Source of the DNA: Prevotella sp. UBA6387
GTDB taxonomy: Bacteria > Bacteroidota > Bacteroidia > Bacteroidales > Bacteroidaceae
Assembly (NCBI GenBank): GCA_002437565.1
Contig: DJQL01000134.1
Coordinates: forward strand, 1 to 11,521
Length of the DNA stretch: 11,521 bases
Direction of reading: 5' to 3'
In this document: positions 6,689 through 11,521 of the stretch, piece by piece
Numbering within the stretch: the first letter of the stretch is position 1
Layout: each line of letters opens with the position of its first letter
Position numbers and translations under genes: made by a program
The notes under the pieces: generated by a model
Seen by the model: the letters and a program-made list of their open reading frames with translations, nothing else
Told to the model about the DNA's origin: nothing
Database searches by the model: none

Positions 6689-8743
6689 TTATTTTATCAG
6701 CTCCACGCTTCTCTTGAGGAACTTGTCGAGCGCCTCACCTTTCAGCATGCCGTTTTGCAGCAGTGCGAGGTCGATGAGCTGATGCACCACATTGTTGCCC
6801 TTGGCATAGTCGGCAAGAATCTTGTTCACCTTGTCGCGCTCGTCGTTGATAACCTTCTCGGTGTTTTGCAAGTCCTTCTTCTCCTCCGGTGTCACTTCCT
6901 CAGGCTTCTTGCCCGACTGACTCTGGTGCAGTGCCGCAAGACGCGCTTCCTGACCCTTGAGGTCGCTCTCAATCGGCTTCAACTCGCCCTCCACACTGTT
7001 CTTGGTGTCTTCGAGCACTTCCTTCACGAGTTTGTGGTCGGAGTTGAGCACCACCATGTAGGAGTCGGGCATCTGGTTGTAGAAGCTCATGCCTGGCTGG
7101 AACTTGCTCATCTCTTTCATTCTGCGCATATACTCGCTCTGCGTGATGATGACAGGCGAGTTGGTCTCACCAAGAGCCTGCACGTCCACTGCGTAAGTGG
7201 CCTTGCCTCCCTCCGGCATCTGAGAGCGGAACACCTCTGTCAGTTTGTCACGGTCATCCTTGGCCATTTCCTCCTTCTTGTTGTCGTCCTTGGCAATGAG
7301 GCGGTCAATGATGTCGGCATCGACACGCGAGAAGCGGCTCTTCTCAAACTTCTGCTCCAGCATGTTCACCATTGGCACATCCAGCTCGCCATCCAAGAGC
7401 AACACACTGTATCCCTTGTCCTGTGCAGCCTTGATGTAGCTGTACTGTTCCTCCTTGTTTGTGGCATAGAGATAAATGAGGTTGCCTTCCTTGTCGGTCT
7501 GGTTGTCCTTGATGAGTGTCTTGTACTCCTCGAAGGTGAAGTGCTTGCCCTCAACGTCCTTGAATAGCGCGAACTCCTTGGCACGGTCATAGAAGTCTTC
7601 CTGCGACAGCATGCCGTAATTGATGAAGAGCTTCAAGTTGTCCCACTTGGTCTCATAGTCTTTGCGGTCCTCCTTGAATGTCTGCTGCAAGCGATCGGCC
7701 ACCTTCTTGGTAATATACGTGGAAATCTTCTTCACGTTGGCATCGCTCTGGAGATAAGAGCGGCTGACGTTAAGCGGTATGTCCGGCGAATCGATGACAC
7801 CATGGAGCAATGTGAGGAAGTCTGGCACTATCCCCTCCACCTGATCGGTCACGAACACCTGATTGCAATAGAGCTGTATCTTGTTGCGCTGCAGGTCGAT
7901 GTTGCCGTGTACGCGTGGGAAATAGAGTATGCCCGTGAGATGGAATGGGAAGTCCACATTGAGGTGAATCCAGAACAGTGGCTCATCCTGCATCGGGTAA
8001 AGCTCGCGATAGAACTTCTTATAGTCCTCATCTTTCAGCGTGGACGGTGCCTTTGTCCATAGCGGCTCCACATTGTTTATGATGTTGTCCTCGCTTGTCT
8101 CCACTTCCTTGCCGTCTTTCCACTCAGTCTTCTTGCCGAAGGCGATAGGCACAGGCATGAAACGACAATATTTTGTCAGCAGGCCCTGAATCTTGTTTTT
8201 CTCCAAGTATTCCTTGCAATCGTCGGAGATATGCAGGATTATGTCGGTACCACGATCTGCCTTCTCTGTCTCTTCAAGAGTGAACTCCGGAGAGCCGTCA
8301 CAAGTCCAGTGCTCGGCCTGCGCGCCGTCACGATAGCTCTTGGTGATGATTTCCACCTTGTCGGACACCATGAAGGCGGAATAGAAGCCCAATCCGAAAT
8401 GTCCTATGATGGCGTTGGCCTCATCCTTGTATTTGGCGAGGAAGTCGGTGACGCCGGAGAAAGCTATCTGGTTGATATACTTGTCTATCTCCTCAGCCGT
8501 CATGCCTATGCCACGGTCACTGATGGTCAGCGTCTTGGCGTCGGTGTCGAGCTTCACGCGCACGGTCAAGTCGCCCGCCTCGCCCTTGAAGTCGCCTTTC
8601 TGCTGGAGGGTTTTCAGCTTCTGCGTGGCATCAACGGCGTTAGATACCATCTCGCGAAGGAAAATCTCATGGTCTGAATAGAGGAACTTTTTAATGACGG
8701 GGAAGATGTTCTCGGTAGTAACCCCGATATTGCCTTTCTTCAT
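6689..8743 (-). CDS. htpG: Molecular chaperone HtpG (bacterial Hsp90)
   Basis: HtpG is the cytosolic ATP-dependent Hsp90 dimer that remodels client proteins, often with the DnaK system. The GHKL ATPase domain shows Glu31 and Asn35 in EMVSNAVDA, DRGIGMT (76-82) and the lid motif GHFGLGFYSAF (114-124). The middle domain has Arg328 in NVSRSYLQ, the arginine that contacts the ATP gamma-phosphate. The C-terminus (about 650-684) is the dimerisation helix segment. At 684 residues it is about 60 longer than E. coli HtpG. The extra is a charged, coiled-coil-like stretch around 588-649, which I recall as normal for Bacteroidetes homologues. It appears monocistronic, with its own terminator and a likely promoter ~150 bases upstream. 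No CIRCE element was found. Confidence 0.97.
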   Translation of the reverse strand: MKKGNIGVTTENIFPVIKKFLYSDHEIFLREMVSNAVDATQKLKTLQQKGDFKGEAGDLTVRVKLDTDAKTLTISDRGIGMTAEEIDKYINQIAFSGVTDFLAKYKDEANAIIGHFGLGFYSAFMVSDKVEIITKSYRDGAQAEHWTCDGSPEFTLEETEKADRGTDIILHISDDCKEYLEKNKIQGLLTKYCRFMPVPIAFGKKTEWKDGKEVETSEDNIINNVEPLWTKAPSTLKDEDYKKFYRELYPMQDEPLFWIHLNVDFPFHLTGILYFPRVHGNIDLQRNKIQLYCNQVFVTDQVEGIVPDFLTLLHGVIDSPDIPLNVSRSYLQSDANVKKISTYITKKVADRLQQTFKEDRKDYETKWDNLKLFINYGMLSQEDFYDRAKEFALFKDVEGKHFTFEEYKTLIKDNQTDKEGNLIYLYATNKEEQYSYIKAAQDKGYSVLLLDGELDVPMVNMLEQKFEKSRFSRVDADIIDRLIAKDDNKKEEMAKDDRDKLTEVFRSQMPEGGKATYAVDVQALGETNSPVIITQSEYMRRMKEMSKFQPGMSFYNQMPDSYMVVLNSDHKLVKEVLEDTKNSVEGELKPIESDLKGQEARLAALHQSQSGKKPEEVTPEEKKDLQNTEKVINDERDKVNKILADYAKGNNVVHQLIDLALLQNGMLKGEALDKFLKRSVELIK

Positions 8744-8890
8744 ATTGTTCTGTTATATTATGAATTATATGTTTCCGACTTAACAAATACAATAATTATG
8801 CCAACTTGAAATAATAAGCTTATAAAATGATGAAAAACGTGAAAGAATCTTATATTTACGCCTCGAAAAGCAACTTTTCTGAAAGTTTGA

Positions 8891-8898
8891 CAAAAGTA
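8891..8898 (-). promoter_or_regulatory. Probable -7 promoter element for htpG
   Basis: TACTTTTG on the minus strand fits the Bacteroidetes TAnnTTTG element and is preceded by an A/T-rich tract. No TTTG lies at the ideal distance upstream, so the -33 element is poor or replaced by an activator. The predicted start near 8884 would give an AT-rich htpG leader of about 140 bases, which includes a 10-bp palindrome at 8814-8823. Confidence 0.5.
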
Positions 8899-8974
8899 TC
8901 AGCTTTTTTTGCTATTTTTGGGGCGTTAATTCATTTCAATAGGTTTAGGTTAGTTTTTAAAAGGTTAAAAGGTG

Positions 8975-9007
8975 CCCCATCTCGTGTCGTGAGACCAAGG
9001 GATGGGG
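8975..9007 (-). terminator. Terminator-like hairpin after the wzi-family gene, possibly bidirectional
   Basis: CCCCATC (8975-8981) pairs with GATGGGG (9001-9007) around a 19-base loop that can fold further (8980-8994, including wobble pairs). On the minus strand it lies 43 bases after the wzi stop and is followed by CACCTTTTAACCTTTT. On the plus strand it is followed by AGTTTTGTTT. It most likely ends the lipoprotein-wzi transcript, but either direction is possible. Confidence 0.6.
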
Positions 9008-9049
9008 AGTTTTGTTTATATGTCTCTCCCCTGCCATGAACCCATTGCC

Positions 9050-10627
9050 CTAACGCAAGAGCCCACGCTTGGATATTGTCAACTGAAAGCCATGGTTGTT
9101 GCCAAGCAAGGAGCCCCTGTCGAGTCCGAACGCCCCTTTCACCTCCCATCCCTTGTCAAGACCGTATTTTGCCTCCGCCAAGACGCTGGTGTTGTGGTGT
9201 GGGTATGTGTACGGCTCGTCGTAAGTGCCGTATCCACGCTGCCAACTCACGAGCACGCGATAGTCGAGCCGTGGCAACGGTGTCCCCTCCACGCCCATGT
9301 GCCACGCCACGAACCGGTTGTCTTCCACGCGCAAGGTGTGGTTGGCGTTGTAAGCCGGCGAGCGATAGAGCGGATTGCCCATCACTTGCCCCCAATGCTG
9401 CACGCACATGTAGTTGCCGTGGTTGTAATAGTTGTCGCGGCCTCCAATGTGGTCGGGGATGGTCGACGTGCGGTCGTGATACACTGGCCCGCTCTGGTAC
9501 GTGGTATGGAGATATTCCACCACCACGTCCCTCAGCCATTGGCAGTGCTTGAGCTTGAGCTCGCCACCAAGCAGCATGTCTTTCAAGGGATAGAGGAGGT
9601 ATCGGTTTTTCTCTTTATTCTGGTAGTCGGCGCCATTGCCATAACCATCATAATCGAGATGGAACTGTTGGGAGTGGTCATCAAAATAATGGTCGGCATA
9701 CACCGACGCGCTCCATGCCGGAGCGTCGTAGTTGACACGGGCGAGCCATGCGCCACATTGGTTTCCCTCTATGTTGCCATAGCCTTCGCCATCGGTGATG
9801 TCGGAGCCGGAGGGTATGAAAATGCGCCAGAAATCCTTTACCCCCTTGCCACCGAGCTTGAGCTTCGTGAGCTTTCCGTCTTTCAGCGAGACTTTCGAGC
9901 CAGCGAACTGGGCCTGCATCTCCAATCCCAGTTCCACGCTCAGCGGCTTCTCGCCAGGCTTGCCTATTCTCAAGTAGCCGGCCTTGGAATGGTAGAGCAC
10001 GTTCTCGTTGTAGGGCGACACGCCGCCACCCGTGAACTGGCGTTGCCATCGTTGGTCGGTGAACATGCCGTAAGCCATGTGAACCTTGACGGCGAACCAC
10101 CTGCCGAGAGCTGGCACCGTCCAATATTCCGGCACGGCCAATCTCACTTGCGGCACTGGCCGCGCGTTGATGCCAAGAGCCTGAGAGCCACTGGAGAGCC
10201 GCTGGTTTTTCAGCTCCATGGGCCACGCCTTGGCACCTATGGTGAGCACGCCATGCAGCCAACGCCCCTCGACGTATGCCTGCTGGATGAAAAACTTGCT
10301 GGTGTAATGGCTTGCCACAGCCGCGTCAACCCGATAGCCCAATCCCCAGCGACGGGCGGAGTCGGTACTAAGCGGCCTGAACAAGGCCCCTCGCAGATAG
10401 CCATTGTCCGGCTCCAAGGAGCTAAGCCCGTGCTTATTGGCGTTGAGCCACAGCGGTGTCGCACCAGATGACAGTGAGCCTTGAATCTCCGCCTCGTAGC
10501 GCACATCGTAGAATGGGCGCGCGACACCCTTCCCCTCTCCGCTCCGCCATGCGTATTGGGCAGGGCAAGCAAGCCATTGGAGCGACGCGAGTGCCAAAAG
10601 TAAGGTCTTAGCCCTCTTGAAAGCCAT
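9050..10627 (-). CDS. Capsule assembly Wzi-family outer-membrane protein (PF14052-like)
   Basis: The protein resembles the Bacteroidetes capsule assembly Wzi family, predicted outer-membrane beta barrels related to E. coli Wzi, which anchors capsular polysaccharide at the cell surface; the role here is inferred. Residues 1-23 form a signal peptide, with probable cleavage after Cys-Pro-Ala at 23; the LAC around Cys21 is a poor lipobox. Recognisable stretches are SSGATPLWLNANKHGLSS (53-70), ELKNQRLSSG (138-147), INARPVPQVRL (153-163), AYGMFTDQRWQRQFTGG (185-201), GSDITDGEGYGN (274-285), SGPVYHD (379-385), GRDNYYNH (396-403) and HWGQVMGNPL (411-420). The 525 residues are rich in aromatics and alternating strands. 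It follows the lipoprotein gene by 79 bases and no capsule synthesis genes lie nearby. Long open frames on the opposite strand are shadows of this GC-rich gene. Confidence 0.88.
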   Translation of the reverse strand: MAFKRAKTLLLALASLQWLACPAQYAWRSGEGKGVARPFYDVRYEAEIQGSLSSGATPLWLNANKHGLSSLEPDNGYLRGALFRPLSTDSARRWGLGYRVDAAVASHYTSKFFIQQAYVEGRWLHGVLTIGAKAWPMELKNQRLSSGSQALGINARPVPQVRLAVPEYWTVPALGRWFAVKVHMAYGMFTDQRWQRQFTGGGVSPYNENVLYHSKAGYLRIGKPGEKPLSVELGLEMQAQFAGSKVSLKDGKLTKLKLGGKGVKDFWRIFIPSGSDITDGEGYGNIEGNQCGAWLARVNYDAPAWSASVYADHYFDDHSQQFHLDYDGYGNGADYQNKEKNRYLLYPLKDMLLGGELKLKHCQWLRDVVVEYLHTTYQSGPVYHDRTSTIPDHIGGRDNYYNHGNYMCVQHWGQVMGNPLYRSPAYNANHTLRVEDNRFVAWHMGVEGTPLPRLDYRVLVSWQRGYGTYDEPYTYPHHNTSVLAEAKYGLDKGWEVKGAFGLDRGSLLGNNHGFQLTISKRGLLR

Positions 10628-10656
10628 GCGTTTCTAACTACCTTTCCATGTCATGC

Positions 10657-10694
10657 CACAAGAAATGGCCAACCGTCATTTCTTGTCTTGTGGT
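10657..10694 (-). other. Hairpin between the lipoprotein and wzi-family genes
   Basis: In minus-strand RNA the 3' arm CATTTCTTGTGG (10668-10657) can pair with an upstream arm (10694-10678) that carries ACAAG twice in tandem. Either 10 bp form without a bulge (10659-10668 with 10678-10687) or 12 bp form with a 5-base bulge. There is no T-run after it on the minus strand, so it is not a normal terminator. It could protect or process the mRNA, or act in the wzi leader. Confidence 0.55.
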
Positions 10695-10706
10695 ATTATT
10701 TATATT

Positions 10707-11255
10707 CTACTCTTTCAGGATTTTCACTCCATCAAAGGTACTTGTCATTGTCAAGGCTGGTGGCATTCCTTTATACTTATAATCGTTGACCAGCTTCACA
10801 TTGCTTCCGTTGAACGTGACCGTGAGCACACCCGACACAATCTCGTAGTTCGCCTTTGTGCCGTTGAGCGTGACGTCGACCCTTACCGTGCCGCCGTAAT
10901 CAAGGTAATAGGCGTTTTTGGCCGTGTCGAAAGGCACGTTCTTCACCACGTAGCTACCCTGCAATATCTGGTTGAAAGGTGAGCCTTGTCCAGAGAAGTC
11001 GAAGTTTTCCTCTGGGAAGGTGACATTCAGTGAGCCGTCCTTGTTTTGCGAGATGGTGTATTTCACGCCTCCCGCCGTCGCGGAGTAAGCCTTGCCAGAG
11101 AATGCTATTCCCAGCGCGTCGTTGCCCATGTAGCTTCCCGTCAGCGATTCAGTGGATGGTTCGTTGGGGTCGTCGTTGTTGCCTCCACATGACGTGAGGA
11201 CCACAGACATAATCATTGCCGCGAAGAGCAACATGGCTGATACTATCTTTTTCAT
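10707..11255 (-). CDS. Small lipoprotein, possibly calycin-like
   Basis: A lipoprotein signal peptide is clear: Lys2-Lys3, a hydrophobic stretch (4-19) and the lipobox LTSC with the lipidated Cys23. The residues after the cysteine, GGNNDDPNE, are acidic and resemble the export signal that sends Bacteroidetes lipoproteins to the outside of the outer membrane. After a short linker the mature part (38-182) opens with LTGSYMGNDALGIAF and continues as regular beta strands ending in MTSTFDGVKIL. This is compatible with the calycin-like lipoproteins common in Bacteroides and Prevotella, but I cannot place the family with certainty. No catalytic motif is visible. At 182 residues it appears complete. 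It has a strong promoter about 60 bases upstream and is followed after 79 bases by the wzi-family gene, so the two may share a transcript. Confidence 0.85.
   Translation of the reverse strand: MKKIVSAMLLFAAMIMSVVLTSCGGNNDDPNEPSTESLTGSYMGNDALGIAFSGKAYSATAGGVKYTISQNKDGSLNVTFPEENFDFSGQGSPFNQILQGSYVVKNVPFDTAKNAYYLDYGGTVRVDVTLNGTKANYEIVSGVLTVTFNGSNVKLVNDYKYKGMPPALTMTSTFDGVKILKE
10734..10741 (-). promoter_or_regulatory. Possible internal -7 element for the wzi-family gene
   Basis: TACCTTTG on the minus strand fits TAnnTTTG and lies in the last codons of the lipoprotein gene. A start near 10727 would give the wzi-family gene a separate leader of about 100 bases containing the hairpin at 10657-10694. 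There is no TTTG at the ideal -33 position, so this may be only coding sequence. Confidence 0.22.
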
Positions 11256-11310
11256 TGTCGTGATATTATAAAATGCTTTATATAAAAAATGTGTATTTAC
11301 AAGTCATGTG

Positions 11311-11341
11311 CAAAGATACAAACTTTTCATTCCACCACAAT
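11311..11341 (-). promoter_or_regulatory. Bacteroidetes-type promoter for the lipoprotein gene
   Basis: On the minus strand, ATTG (11341-11338), exactly 19 bases, and TATCTTTG (11318-11311) match the Bacteroidetes promoter consensus with one mismatch in the -33 box. The predicted start near 11304 gives an AT-rich leader of about 50 bases before the ATG at 11255. Confidence 0.78.
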
Positions 11342-11382
11342 GGCATAGGGCAAATAAATGTCTGTCGCGACGCAGTTATGCC

Positions 11383-11406
11383 GCAAGCATAGCACCATTA
11401 TGCTGC
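11383..11406. repeat. Short inverted repeat with one bulged base
   Basis: GCAAGCATA (11383-11391) pairs with TATGCTGC (11399-11406) with a single bulged A. Just before it is an 8-bp palindrome, GTCGCGAC, at 11364-11371. Together with the 14-bp repeat at 11434 these fill a region upstream of the lipoprotein promoter in which I see no gene. Confidence 0.4.
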
Positions 11407-11433
11407 CATGCCTATCCAATGACAGCCACATCC

Positions 11434-11476
11434 TCACCATGCAGGGGTCGGCATAAAACCAGCCCCTGCATGGTGA
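11434..11476. repeat. Perfect 14-bp inverted repeat
   Basis: Bases 11434-11447 and 11463-11476 are perfectly complementary around a 15-base loop that can add two more G-C pairs (11450-11451 with 11459-11460). Neither strand has a T-run directly after the stem, so it is not a standard terminator, although eight T residues stand 34 bases further on (11511-11518) on the plus strand. It may be the end of an upstream transcript, an intergenic repeat unit or a protein site. Confidence 0.6.
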
Positions 11477-11521
11477 TAAAAATATTTTACAAATAGTCTT
11501 GCGAGAATCGTTTTTTTTCAA

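Larger units (their letters stand above)
8744..9049. other. 306-base intergenic region between htpG and the wzi-family gene
   Basis: The htpG-proximal half (8744-8920) is AT-rich and holds the likely htpG promoter. A plus-strand TATTTTTG (8913-8920) also fits the -7 consensus, with TTTG at 8886-8889, but the 23-base spacing is longer than the usual 19. The wzi-proximal part holds a hairpin at 8975-9007. A 70-codon plus-strand frame (8827-9039) crosses both signals and resembles nothing I recognise, so I do not call it a gene. Confidence 0.6.

Noticed and set aside
6653..7567. A 304-codon open frame on the plus strand
   Set aside because: It is antisense to htpG and is Leu/His/Val-rich because it reads the complement of Lys/Asp/Glu codons; it also runs through the htpG terminator arm.
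8744..8900. CIRCE/HrcA site for htpG heat-shock control
   Set aside because: No TTAGCACTC-N9-GAGTGCTAA inverted repeat is present in the leader.
8827..9039. A 70-codon plus-strand frame upstream of htpG
   Set aside because: It spans the likely htpG promoter and the hairpin at 8975-9007, and the protein matches nothing recognisable.
9681..10262. A 193-codon minus-strand frame inside the wzi-family gene
   Set aside because: It is a second frame of the same gene, with no family resemblance and no start context.
9002..10471. A 489-codon open frame on the plus strand
   Set aside because: It lies almost wholly antisense to the wzi-family gene, which has clear family motifs along its length. The translation is Val/His/Ala-rich without recognisable motifs, as expected of a shadow frame in GC-rich coding DNA.
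11327..11521. A minus-strand frame open to the window edge
   Set aside because: It begins with TTG at the edge, crosses the 14-bp inverted repeat and the -33 promoter box, and has an unusual Cys/Met/Trp-rich composition. A real C-terminal tail cannot be excluded without more sequence.
1..11521. Defence system, mobile element, CRISPR array, tRNA or riboswitch
   Set aside because: No transposase, integrase, toxin, nuclease effector, regularly spaced repeats, tRNA-like fold or known riboswitch motif could be seen on either strand; the genes are chromosomal housekeeping and envelope genes.

Overview
The window looks like a chromosomal housekeeping segment from a Bacteroidales bacterium, most likely Prevotella-like. 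Three things point there: the protein families and their order (SppA, LpxK, type-I PNP and ThiL in a row; a PF14052-type Wzi protein; a Bacteroidetes-style HtpG), the near-absence of Shine-Dalgarno sequences before the starts, and promoters of the Bacteroidetes type (TTTG, 19 bases, TAnnTTTG). All eight complete genes lie on the minus strand. No mobile element, CRISPR array, tRNA or rRNA was seen.

Layout from left to right. Positions 1-93 hold the probable last codons and the terminator of a plus-strand gene that converges on this region. Positions 242-6446 hold a tightly packed minus-strand run. In order of transcription it reads nth (endonuclease III), a DUF2461 gene, sppA, lpxK, punA (purine nucleoside phosphorylase) and thiL. 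Gaps are 2, 55, 4, -116 and 2 bases, so lpxK and punA overlap by 116 bases. A near-perfect promoter at 6507-6537 sits before nth and could drive the whole run. Next is htpG (6689-8743), with its own 17-bp terminator stem and a likely promoter near 8891. A 306-base intergenic region follows, with a hairpin that could terminate in either direction. The last pair, transcribed from a strong promoter at 11311-11341, is a small surface-type lipoprotein gene followed by a Wzi-family outer-membrane protein gene. The final ~180 bases hold several inverted repeats and no convincing gene.

The nth-thiL run mixes DNA base-excision repair, envelope protein turnover, lipid A synthesis, purine salvage and thiamine diphosphate synthesis. 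It is better read as a shared transcription unit than as a single pathway. The lipoprotein/Wzi pair is an envelope module.

I found no clearly new multi-gene system. The observations most worth a second look are the 116-base lpxK/punA overlap, an aspartate in the base-recognition position of the PNP, a charged helical insert in ThiL, a hairpin between the lipoprotein and wzi genes that can pair in two registers, and the inverted-repeat cluster at the right end.
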